Origin: Agromyces tardus
Lineage (GTDB): Bacteria; Actinomycetota; Actinomycetes; Actinomycetales; Microbacteriaceae
DNA length: 51,138 nucleotides
Assembly: GCF_003710805.1 (NCBI RefSeq)
Contig: NZ_RHHB01000021.1
Coordinates: 1-51,138, forward strand
Direction of reading: 5' to 3'
Numbering within the stretch: position 1 is the stretch's first letter; each line of letters starts with the position of its first letter. Below, piece by piece: positions 33,204 through 41,054 of the stretch. Made by a program: the position numbers and the translations under genes. The notes under the pieces were generated by a model. That model was not told where the DNA came from. It did no database searches and worked only from the letters and a program-made list of their open reading frames with translations.

Positions 33204-34362
33204 GCCGCGCGTCGCCATCGCCTACGACTGCCTCTACCCGGTCCACACGGGTGGGGGCGAGCGGGTATACCGCCGCATGGCCGAGCTCCTCGTCGAGCGC
33301 GGTGCGAAGGTGAGCTACGTGACGCGTGCCGATTGGCCGACGGATGCCGCGCCGCGGGCGCCGTTCGATCTCGTCGGCGTCTGGCGCGGGCGGATCCACG
33401 ACGCGAGCGGCACGCGCACGGCGTCGAGCGCTCTCGCATTCGCGTCGGCACTGTTCCGGCACTTCGTGCGGCATCGCGGATCGTACGACCTCGTCGTCGT
33501 CGCCGCGCTGCCGGTGCTCAACGTCTTCGCCGTCCGGCTCGCGCTCCTCGGCGCGCGCACGCGGATCGCCGTCGACTGGCTCGAGGTGTGGCCGTACCGG
33601 AAGTGGCGTTCGTACGCCGGAGCGATCACGGGCACGATCGCCTGGGTGCTGCAGTCGCTCGCCGTGCACCTCGGCGACGTGCTGACCGTGAACAGCGGGT
33701 TCACGAGGGAACGGCTGCGTCGCTACCGGCCGCAGGCCGACCCGATCGTGCTCGGGCTCGTCGACCTCGTCGGTGCGGAGCCGGATGCGACGGTCGTGCC
33801 GCCCGAGCCGCCGTCGCTGCTCTTCGTCGGGCGGCACATCCCCGACAAGCGACTCGAGGCGCTGCCCGCGGCGCTCGCCCATGCGCGTCGCGAGGTCCCG
33901 GGCCTCGTCGCGCGCGTGGCGGGCAGCGGGCCGGAGACGGAACGTGCGCGCGTCGCCGCGGAGGAGGCGGGCGTCGCCGACGCCGTCGAGTTCGTCGGGC
34001 GCGTCTCGGACGACGAGCTGCGACGCCTGTACCTCGAGTCGAGCGTGCTCGTGAATCCGTCGGCACGGGAGGGCTTCGGCCTCGTCGTGGCCGAGGCGGC
34101 TGCCGCTGCGACGCCGAGCGTCGTGGTGGCGGGAGAGGACAACGCGGCCGCCGAGCTCGTCGTTGCCGGGGTCAACGGGGCGATCTCCGACGACGTGTCC
34201 GCGGCGGCACTGGGGGGAGCGATCCTGCGCGTGCTTCGCGGAGGCCGACGGCTCCGCGCGTCGACGCTCGCGTGGTTCGACGCGGAGCGTGTCGACCGGG
34301 GCCTCGGCCGATCGGTCGACGAACTGCTCGACCGGCTCGCGATGCTCGAGCGGTCGCCGTGA
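33196..34362 (+). CDS. GT4-family glycosyltransferase
   Basis: A 388-residue GT-B enzyme. The N-terminus VAIAYDCLYPVHTGGGERVYRRMAE has the glycine-rich acceptor loop of GT4. The second half has SLLFVGRHIPDKRLEALPAAL, EFVGRVSDDELRRLY and NPSAREGFGLVVAEAAAAATPSVVV, with the EGFGLVVAEA donor motif. The C-terminus is charged. It is translationally coupled to the DUF2142 gene and ends exactly where the opposed GT4 gene ends, the two stops forming TGATCA at 34360-34365. Confidence 0.9.
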   Translation: MAEPRVAIAYDCLYPVHTGGGERVYRRMAELLVERGAKVSYVTRADWPTDAAPRAPFDLVGVWRGRIHDASGTRTASSALAFASALFRHFVRHRGSYDLVVVAALPVLNVFAVRLALLGARTRIAVDWLEVWPYRKWRSYAGAITGTIAWVLQSLAVHLGDVLTVNSGFTRERLRRYRPQADPIVLGLVDLVGAEPDATVVPPEPPSLLFVGRHIPDKRLEALPAALAHARREVPGLVARVAGSGPETERARVAAEEAGVADAVEFVGRVSDDELRRLYLESSVLVNPSAREGFGLVVAEAAAAATPSVVVAGEDNAAAELVVAGVNGAISDDVSAAALGGAILRVLRGGRRLRASTLAWFDAERVDRGLGRSVDELLDRLAMLERSP

Positions 34363-35472
34363 TCAGCCCGCGAGTGCGGTGAGGATCGCGGCGCGCGTCG
34401 ACTGCGCGGTGCGCTCCCACGAGTACCCGGCGGCGCGCGCGAGTCCCTCGCGGGCCATGCGCTCGCGTTGCAGCGGGTCGTCGAGCACGGATCGGATCGC
34501 CCGCGCGATCGCATCGGGGTCCGTCGGGTCCACGTAGACGGCGGCCTCGCCGGCGACCTCGTGCATGACGGGGATGTCGGAGACGATCACGGGGCAGCCG
34601 CGGGCCATCGCCTCGAGCGGCGGGAGGCCGAAGCCCTCGAAGCGGGTCGGGAACACGAGCGCGGTCGACTCGGCGTAGAGCCGTTCGAGTTCCTCGCCGC
34701 TCAGCCAGCCGCGCAGGTCGACGTGGGCGCCGAGCCCGAGCCGGTCCACGGCGGGGACGAGCGGGTCCGCGCCGTGACTCCCGGTGATGACGAGGAAGGG
34801 TCGTTCCGCAGGCTCGATGCGGGCGAGCGCCTCGAGCAGGGTGGCGAAGCCCTTGTGCGGCATCCGGTTCCCCACGGCGAGCAACTGGTCGACCCGTCGA
34901 GCGGGCGCCGGAGTCGATCCGGCCGGAGTCGATCCTGCCGGAGTCGATCCGGCCAGGGGCGTCACCGTGATGCGCTCGCGTGGCACGCCGAGGTGCGCGA
35001 CGATGTCGTCACGACTCGCACGGCTCACGGTGAGGATCCGGCGGGCGCGCCGCGCCGCCGCCCGGATCATCATGCGGAGCACCCGGGAGTAGGAGCCGGG
35101 CACGTACTCGGGATGCCGGAACGCGAGGAGGTCGTGCACGGTGAGCACGACCGGGACGCGCGAGCGCAGCGGACCGAAGTTCGCCGGACAGTGCACGAGG
35201 TCCGCACCGAGCCGTCGCGCAGCGCGGCCGACGCCGAAGAGCTCGGCGCGGGCCCACGCGACGCGGTCGTCTCCCCGCACGCCCGAATCGACGACGGCGC
35301 CCGGGAACCAGGGCGCGCCCGCTTCGGCGAGCTCGGACGAGGCGAAGGCGACGTACTCGAGTTCCGGGTCGTCGGCCGACAGCCGCGAGTAGACCTCGCG
35401 AACGTAGGACTCCATCCCGCCCTTCGTCCCCGTGTAGAAGACGAGGTCGACCAGGACCCGACGCCGGGTCAT
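34363..35472 (-). CDS. GT4-family glycosyltransferase with an in-frame minisatellite
   Basis: A 369-residue GT-B enzyme of the mannosyl/rhamnosyltransferase type: VLVDLVFYTGTKGGMESYVREV, the acceptor-side VLTVHDLLAFRHPEYV, VGNRMPHKGFATLLEAL, DLRGWLSGEELERLYAESTALVFPTRFEGFG (seen as GWLSGEELERLY and PTRFEGFGLPPLEAMA), and CPVIVSDIPVMHEV. Between the two domains lies AGSTPAGSTPAGSTP, encoded by three copies of a 15-base repeat. ATG 35472 overlaps the stop of the next upstream gene by ATGA, so it is last of a three-gene minus-strand operon starting at 37489. Confidence 0.9.
   Translation of the reverse strand: MTRRRVLVDLVFYTGTKGGMESYVREVYSRLSADDPELEYVAFASSELAEAGAPWFPGAVVDSGVRGDDRVAWARAELFGVGRAARRLGADLVHCPANFGPLRSRVPVVLTVHDLLAFRHPEYVPGSYSRVLRMMIRAAARRARRILTVSRASRDDIVAHLGVPRERITVTPLAGSTPAGSTPAGSTPAPARRVDQLLAVGNRMPHKGFATLLEALARIEPAERPFLVITGSHGADPLVPAVDRLGLGAHVDLRGWLSGEELERLYAESTALVFPTRFEGFGLPPLEAMARGCPVIVSDIPVMHEVAGEAAVYVDPTDPDAIARAIRSVLDDPLQRERMAREGLARAAGYSWERTAQSTRAAILTALAG
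34911..34955. repeat. 15-base tandem repeat, three copies, in frame
   Basis: The unit reads GCCGGAGTCGATCCG on the plus strand with one variable last base, and repeats three times without interruption. On the coding strand it gives three AGSTP units in the hinge between the two GT-B domains. Copy-number change by slippage would keep the frame. Confidence 0.8.
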
Positions 35473-36620
35473 GCGGCGCGCTCCCGCGAGACGCGGGCCA
35501 CGCGCCGCCGACGCGCCGCCTCGTAGACGACGGCCGAGAGCAGTTCGGCGAGCAGGAGTCCGACGAACACAGCGCTGAGGCTCTGGGCGGCCAGGCCCGC
35601 CGCGGCCAGGGCGAACGTGAGCACGGAGACGGCCGCGCGCAGCCCGGTCAGGAGCCGCACCTCGCCCATGCGGCGGAGCGCGGCGAAGGGAAGCGTGGTC
35701 GCGAGCGACGCCGCCCGCCACGCGCAGGCGAGGAGCAGCGGCGCGAGCGTCGCGGACTCGTCCCACGCCGACCCGAAGATGAACCCGAAGACGCCGCTGA
35801 GTTCGAGCACCAGCAGCACGACGACCGCGGCCAGGACCGAGCCGGCGGAGACGACGATGTCGAGGGTGGAGTGCTCCTTGAGGAGGCGCAGCCGCATGAA
35901 GTTCAGCGGAATGGCGAGCAGTCCCGACACCGTGGCGATCGAGGTGAAGAGCACGGCGTCGGCCGAGCCGAGGAATGCGAGGATCATCGTGTTGAGCAGG
36001 GGGTAGATGACGCCCGTGATCGCCGTGTCCGCGATCACCCAGCCCATCACCGCGGGCTCCGGCCGGCTCGCGCGATGCATGACGGGCATGCACCGCACGC
36101 AGGTCGCGACGGCGATGCCGAGCACGAGGGGGACGAGCGCCCACGTCTGTTCCGCGAATCCGGCGAGGACACCGATGAGGGCGCCGGACCCCACGGCGAT
36201 GGAGGCGACGATCTCCCGCCGGTCGAGGCGTTCGGCGACCGAGACCCCTCGCCCGACCTCGAGGGCGGCGATGAGGACCGGAAGGCCGATTCCGAGGACC
36301 ACCGCGTTGGGCGGCGTCACCGCGATCACCAGCGCGGTCAGCACCGAGACGGCCGCGAGCCACAGCGGGAAGACGACCCGGCGCTCGGTGGCGGCGGAGC
36401 TGAGGCGCGATTCGACCACGACGGCGAAGGTGATCTGCCCGGCGAACGTCGCCACGAGCACCGCGACGGCGAGGAATCCCTGTTCCTCGACCGAGAACAG
36501 CCGCGACGAGATCGAGACGGTGGCCGCCGGGATCACGGCGAGCGAGACGCCGCCGAGGAGGGTGATGAGGCTCAGGGCGGCGCTGCGCAGGCGCATCGGG
36601 CCCGGCATCGGCTCGCTCAT
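35469..36620 (-). CDS. Polytopic membrane protein, probable flippase-like
   Basis: A 383-residue protein with about ten to twelve membrane helices and few loops. The N-terminal ALSLITLLGGVSLAVIPAATVSISSRLFSVEEQGFLAV resembles the first two helices of Wzx/PST proteins, where a mid-helix R-x-x-G/S-x-E-E-x-G pattern is common (here RLFSVEEQGF). It is shorter than the 490-residue Wzx at 27806. It is coupled by ATGA overlaps to a GT2 upstream and a GT4 downstream, which fits a second lipid-linked glycan unit exporter. The family call is tentative. Confidence 0.65.
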   Translation of the reverse strand: MSEPMPGPMRLRSAALSLITLLGGVSLAVIPAATVSISSRLFSVEEQGFLAVAVLVATFAGQITFAVVVESRLSSAATERRVVFPLWLAAVSVLTALVIAVTPPNAVVLGIGLPVLIAALEVGRGVSVAERLDRREIVASIAVGSGALIGVLAGFAEQTWALVPLVLGIAVATCVRCMPVMHRASRPEPAVMGWVIADTAITGVIYPLLNTMILAFLGSADAVLFTSIATVSGLLAIPLNFMRLRLLKEHSTLDIVVSAGSVLAAVVVLLVLELSGVFGFIFGSAWDESATLAPLLLACAWRAASLATTLPFAALRRMGEVRLLTGLRAAVSVLTFALAAAGLAAQSLSAVFVGLLLAELLSAVVYEAARRRRVARVSRERAA

Positions 36621-37489
36621 CGGGTGACGGCCTTCGTGGAACCGCCGAAGGTGCGCCCGAGGGCGCCCTCAGCGCGCCCGACGAACACCCACCATCCGTC
36701 GGCCGGCGTGTTCGTGGAGCGGTGCCGCAGTCCGAAGGCGAGCCCTCCGAACACGAACGCGAACCGCCACCACCATGGGTACGGATGCCGCATCACGAGC
36801 CGGCCGAGACCGCGGCCGTACGCCCGCAGCTTCCGTCGTCGCTCCGCGGCGGACAGGCCGGCGGGATCGGCGATGCCGCCGACCGTGACGTCGGCGGGGA
36901 GCCAGCGGAAGGTGCGGGCGAGCTCGGGGCGTCGTTCCATCAGGCGGAGCAGCAGGTCGGTCGCCTCGCCCGCCTGCCACGGCGTCGGCGCGCCGGTGCC
37001 GATGCCCGGGTCGAAGCCGCCGAGCCCCTCGAACACGCTTCGGCGCATGAGGATGCCCATCTCGATGACGTTCCAGACGTTCCATCGATCGAGCGGCGTG
37101 CCGCCGGGCGGCAACGTGAACTTCGGGCCGTGCTCGTCGACGACGGTGAGTGCTCCCGCATCGAGATCGGCGGCGATCCGACGGAGCTCGGGAATGGCGC
37201 CCGCGGGGAACCACGTGGTGTCGTTCGGGAAGAGCAGCAGGAACTCGCCCTCGTCGAGCGCCGCGACGCCGGTGTTGCGACCGAGGGACGCGCCGGGCGC
37301 GGAACCCGTGACGGTGACCCGGAACTCCGGCGTCCGGTGACGCGAGGCGAGTGCCTCGACCTCGTCCTGCCGATCCTGCGCGACGATCACCACCCGGTCG
37401 CCATCGCCCAGCTGTCCGTCGAGTGAACGGAGCAGTCGCTCGAGGGGCTCGATCCTGCCCAGCGTCGAAACCACGAGTCCCACATCCAC
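36617..37489 (-). CDS. GT2-family glycosyltransferase
   Basis: A 290-residue GT-A enzyme. It begins VGLVVSTLGRIEPLERLLRSL and has VIVAQDRQDEVEAL, SAPGASLGRNTGVAAL, and LFPNDTTWFPAGAI in the position of the DxD metal site, where ND replaces DD. MGILMRRSVFEGLGGFDPGIGTG is the usual acceptor region, with PTPWQAGEATDLLLRL following. GTG 37489 is taken as start because codons upstream run through the divergent promoter region of the next gene; GTG 37483 is also possible. It heads the operon with the flippase-like and GT4 genes. Confidence 0.82.
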   Translation of the reverse strand: MDVGLVVSTLGRIEPLERLLRSLDGQLGDGDRVVIVAQDRQDEVEALASRHRTPEFRVTVTGSAPGASLGRNTGVAALDEGEFLLLFPNDTTWFPAGAIPELRRIAADLDAGALTVVDEHGPKFTLPPGGTPLDRWNVWNVIEMGILMRRSVFEGLGGFDPGIGTGAPTPWQAGEATDLLLRLMERRPELARTFRWLPADVTVGGIADPAGLSAAERRRKLRAYGRGLGRLVMRHPYPWWWRFAFVFGGLAFGLRHRSTNTPADGWWVFVGRAEGALGRTFGGSTKAVTR

Positions 37490-37505
37490 AATGCACTCAT
37501 TCTGT

Positions 37506-37511
37506 ACGATG
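37506..37511 (+). promoter_or_regulatory. Possible -10 box of the GtrB-like gene
   Basis: TACGAT lies 36 bases before ATG 37548. The 58-base divergent interval also has CAGAAT on the minus strand (37505-37500), so two promoters may overlap here. Confidence 0.3.
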
Positions 37512-37547
37512 AGGGGGCCGCGCTCGTAACGACAGGACCCCAGCCGC

Positions 37548-38723
37548 ATGACCACATCGACCGAGGCGATCGAGCTGTCGATCGTCATGCCGTGCCTGAA
37601 CGAAGCCGAGACGCTCGCGGTGTGCATCGACAAGGCGCGCGGGTACCTCGCTCGCAGCGGCGTGATCGGCGAGGTCGTGATCGCCGACAACGGCAGCACC
37701 GACGGCTCGCAGGACATCGCCCGAGCGCACGGTGCCCGGGTCGTGGACGTGCCCGCGAAGGGGTACGGCAGCGCCCTCATGGGGGGCATCGAGGCCGCGC
37801 ACGGCCGGTACGTCATCATGGGCGACGCCGACGACAGCTACGACTTCTCGAACCTCGACCTGTTCGTCGAGCGGCTCCGCGCCGGGGACCAGCTCGTGAT
37901 GGGCAACCGCTTCAAGGGCGGCATCGCCGACGGCGCGATGCCCCCGCTGCACAAGTACCTCGGCAACCCGGTGCTGTCGTGGATCGGGCGGGTGCTCTTC
38001 CGCTCGCCGATCGGCGACTTCCACTGCGGACTCCGCGGCTTCAACCGTCAGGCGATCCTCGACCTGCACCTGCAGACGACGGGCATGGAGTTCGCGAGCG
38101 AGGTCGTCGTGAAGTCCACCCTCGGCGGCCTCCGGGTCTCGGAGGTGCCGACGACGCTCGACAAGGACGGCCGAAGCCGCCCTCCTCACCTGCGCAGCTG
38201 GCGCGACGGCTGGCGCCACCTCCGCTTCCTCCTCATCTTCAGTCCGCGCTGGCTGTTCCTCATCCCGGGGGCGGTCGCGTTCTTCGTGGGCTTCCTCGGC
38301 ACGCTCTTCCTCGCCTTCGGGCCGATCGCCCTCGGCGACCTCGGCCTCGACGTGCTGACCCAGCTCTACCTCACGGCGCTGTCGGTGGTGGGGTACCAGT
38401 CGGTGCTGTTCGCGATCCTCACGAAGATCTACGCCCAGCACGAGGGCTTCCGCATACCCCGGTCGCGCAACTTCGACCGCCTCGAACGACGCATCAGCCT
38501 CGAGAGCGGCGCGCTCGTCGGACTCGCGCTCTTCGTCGTGGGCCTCGTCATCGCCATCGTCCAGTTCACGGGCTGGGCCTCAGGCGGGTTCGGGGCACTG
38601 GACACCCGGGCCACCCTGCGGTTCGCCATCCCCGCCGTGCTGTTCATGATCCTCGGCGCGCAGACGATCATGTCGGGCATGTTCCTCGGCGTGCTGAACG
38701 TGGGCCTGAAGCGGGACCGCTGA
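37548..38723 (+). CDS. GT2 glycosyltransferase with C-terminal membrane helices (GtrB-like)
   Basis: A 391-residue enzyme. Residues 1-235 are a DPM1/GtrB-type domain: LSIVMPCLNEAETLAVCI, VIADNGSTDGSQDI, KGYGSALMGGIEAA, IMGDADDSYDF with the DxD site, MGNRFKGGI and DFHCGLRGF. The rest has four membrane helices (about 240-265, 275-300, 325-347, 358-385). Such enzymes load glucose or a similar sugar onto polyprenyl phosphate, and GtrA proteins flip the product; a gtrA gene lies at 753. It overlaps the next GT2 by one base (TGATG). Confidence 0.88.
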   Translation: MTTSTEAIELSIVMPCLNEAETLAVCIDKARGYLARSGVIGEVVIADNGSTDGSQDIARAHGARVVDVPAKGYGSALMGGIEAAHGRYVIMGDADDSYDFSNLDLFVERLRAGDQLVMGNRFKGGIADGAMPPLHKYLGNPVLSWIGRVLFRSPIGDFHCGLRGFNRQAILDLHLQTTGMEFASEVVVKSTLGGLRVSEVPTTLDKDGRSRPPHLRSWRDGWRHLRFLLIFSPRWLFLIPGAVAFFVGFLGTLFLAFGPIALGDLGLDVLTQLYLTALSVVGYQSVLFAILTKIYAQHEGFRIPRSRNFDRLERRISLESGALVGLALFVVGLVIAIVQFTGWASGGFGALDTRATLRFAIPAVLFMILGAQTIMSGMFLGVLNVGLKRDR

Positions 38724-39727
38724 TGGCCGGTGACGGCAGTCGGTCCCCGCGGGTCTCCGTCGCGATCGGCACGCACAACGGCGCCACCTACGTCGCCGAC
38801 CAGCTGCGCAGCATCCTCGCGCAGTCGCGGCCGGTCGACGAGATCGTCGTGTCCGACGACGCCTCGGTCGACGGCACGCCCGAGCTCGCCGAGCAGCTCC
38901 TCGCCGACCATCGGGCGACGGATGCCGCGGCGCCGGCGCTCGTCGTGCTGCGGAACGGCGTGGCGCTCGGCGTGACGGCCAACTTCGAGCAGGCGCTCGC
39001 CGCGGCATCCGGTGACCTCGTCGCCCTGTGCGACCAGGACGACGTCTGGCATCCCGATCGCGTCGCGCGTGCGGTGGATGCGTTCGCCGCGCGACCCGGC
39101 CTCGACCTGGTCGCGGCCGACGCGCGCCTGGTCGACGGCGCGGGAGCGCCCCTGGGGTCGTCGCTGTTCGAGACGCTCGGCGTGGGGCCGTCGACGCGAC
39201 GGCGCCTCGCGGGCGACGGCGCGTTCCACGAGCTGCTCAAGCGGAACCTGCTGACCGGGGCGACGATGATGGTGTCGCGCAGCCTGGTCGAGCGCGCGCG
39301 GCCGTTCCCCGCGTCGTGGGTGCACGACGAGTGGCTCGCGGTCGTGGCCTCCGTCGGCGGCGGCATCGCCGTGCTCGCGGAGCCGGTCATCGACTACCGC
39401 CAGCACGGCGCCAACCAGATCGGCGTGTCGCGCCTCGGCGCGAGCGGGCGGATCGACCGCCTGCGGGAGCCGCGCAGCGCTCGGAACGCGCGCCTGCTCG
39501 ACCGCGCGCGTGACCTGGCCGAGCGGCTTCCGGCGATCTCGGCGGGCGAGGCGTCGGTGGTCGCCGACGTGCGCGCGAAGCTCGCCCACGAGCAGGTGCG
39601 CGCGGCGCTGCCCGAGCCGCGCCTCGCCCGGCTCCGTCCGGTGTGGCGGGAATGGCGCAGCGGGCGCTACGGGCGGTACGGGCTCGGCGCACAGGACGTG
39701 CTGCGCGACCTCGTGCAGCCCGTGTGA
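38723..39727 (+). CDS. GT2-family glycosyltransferase
   Basis: A 334-residue GT-A enzyme of the RfbF/SpsA-like rhamnosyl/galactosyl group: VSVAIGTHNGATYVADQLRSIL, IVVSDDASVDGT, ASGDLVALCDQDDVWHPDRV with the DQDD site, NLLTGATMMVSRSL and WVHDEWLAVVAS with the catalytic base position. The CDQDDVW motif is typical of this family. The C-terminal third is Arg-rich and helical. It is coupled to the GtrB-like gene by TGATG and converges on the ligase pair across only 13 bases. Confidence 0.88.
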   Translation: MAGDGSRSPRVSVAIGTHNGATYVADQLRSILAQSRPVDEIVVSDDASVDGTPELAEQLLADHRATDAAAPALVVLRNGVALGVTANFEQALAAASGDLVALCDQDDVWHPDRVARAVDAFAARPGLDLVAADARLVDGAGAPLGSSLFETLGVGPSTRRRLAGDGAFHELLKRNLLTGATMMVSRSLVERARPFPASWVHDEWLAVVASVGGGIAVLAEPVIDYRQHGANQIGVSRLGASGRIDRLREPRSARNARLLDRARDLAERLPAISAGEASVVADVRAKLAHEQVRAALPEPRLARLRPVWREWRSGRYGRYGLGAQDVLRDLVQPV

Positions 39728-39740
39728 CGTCGCCGCTCGG

Positions 39741-41054
39741 TCAGGACGCGGAGGGCAGCCCCGGCGCCGGCGCCCGCCGAGACGCGAGCGCGTCGCGCCA
39801 GCTCATGTCGCGCGCCGCCTTCACGGCGCACACCACGAGGAGCATCCAGCCGCCCTCGAGGAGGGCGAAGCTCTCGGCGAAGCTCACGACGGCGATCACG
39901 ACGAGCACGAGCGCGGGCCACAGGTAGACGACGCTGCGCCGATCCGATGCGAGGATCCACGCACGCACGAGGGCGACGCCGATGAGCGCGACGAACGCCA
40001 GGGCGCCGATGACGCCCACCTGGAAGTACGTGTCGACGTAGGCGCTCAGCGCCGAGGAGAGGTCGCGGCCCGCGGCCGACTCGATCCAGCGGTAGGGCGG
40101 GGCATCCGGCCACGTGCCCACCCAGCCCCAGCCCTGCAGCGGGTTCAGGCTCAGGTAGCGCGACAGTTCGCGCCAGACCTCGAGGCGCACGTCGAAGTCG
40201 TCGCGTGCATCGAGGAGCCCGATGATGCGCACGCGGAAGATCCACGCGACCGTGAGGGCGACCGCTGCGGTCGCGAGCAACGCGAGCTGCCAGCGCCACC
40301 GGTTCGCGGCAGCCACCCGCCGCAGGCCGTAGAGGGCGGCGAGGGCCACCAGGGCGAAGCCGAGCGCGACGAAGGTGCCCGGCGACCCGGAGAGCAGGAC
40401 GCACGCCGACGCGATCGACACCGACGCGATCGCCCTGCCGCGCTGCACGCTGCGGGTGCGCCACTCGACGATGAAGGTGACGAGCGCGATGAGCGACACG
40501 AACCCGAGCACGTTGCGGGACGCGAAGATGCCCTGGATCGGGCCGAGTTCCGCGAGGTTGCCCGCGATGCCGAGGAACGGGATCGGCTGGTCGATCAGGA
40601 TGCCCGAGAGCACCTCGAGCGCGAGGGAGACGCCCAGCAGCACGCGCAGGACGTCGCCGAAGGCCCGCACGATCTGGATCGTGTCGCGCATGAGCGCGAT
40701 GTAGATTCCGAGCATCGCGAAGGCGACGAGGTAGACGACCCGGGTCGCGGTGGCGGCCGGCGTGGAGCTCCACAGGATCGACGCCGTGCACCAGCCGATG
40801 AAGACGAGGATCGTGAGCGGCAGGATCCCGTACCACTCGACGGCGCGCCACCGCGCGACGAGGGACACCCCGCAGAGCGTGATGAGCGCCGCGAGGGCGG
40901 CGAGGTAGCCGGGCCAGCCCATGAGGGCGCGGAGGGCGTGCGAGGCGAACGCGATGCCGATCGCGGTGAGCGTGAGTGCCTGCGCGAAGCGCGCCGAGGA
41001 CGCGAACGGTCGAAGGACGCCGGCGACGCGCGCCGGACCGTGCTCGGCGCTCAT
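39741..41054 (-). CDS. O-antigen ligase/polymerase-like membrane protein
   Basis: A 437-residue protein with about 11-12 membrane helices and one large outer loop between the later helices, containing NPLQGWGWVGTWPDAP. This matches the O-antigen ligase (Wzy_C) family, which joins lipid-linked glycan to an acceptor or polymerises it. The N-terminal 25 residues are polar. Its ATG overlaps the stop of the similar upstream gene by ATGA, and GWGWVG is shared with it. In a Gram-positive the acceptor cannot be lipid A, so chain polymerisation or protein/teichoic linkage are the alternatives. Confidence 0.85.
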   Translation of the reverse strand: MSAEHGPARVAGVLRPFASSARFAQALTLTAIGIAFASHALRALMGWPGYLAALAALITLCGVSLVARWRAVEWYGILPLTILVFIGWCTASILWSSTPAATATRVVYLVAFAMLGIYIALMRDTIQIVRAFGDVLRVLLGVSLALEVLSGILIDQPIPFLGIAGNLAELGPIQGIFASRNVLGFVSLIALVTFIVEWRTRSVQRGRAIASVSIASACVLLSGSPGTFVALGFALVALAALYGLRRVAAANRWRWQLALLATAAVALTVAWIFRVRIIGLLDARDDFDVRLEVWRELSRYLSLNPLQGWGWVGTWPDAPPYRWIESAAGRDLSSALSAYVDTYFQVGVIGALAFVALIGVALVRAWILASDRRSVVYLWPALVLVVIAVVSFAESFALLEGGWMLLVVCAVKAARDMSWRDALASRRAPAPGLPSAS

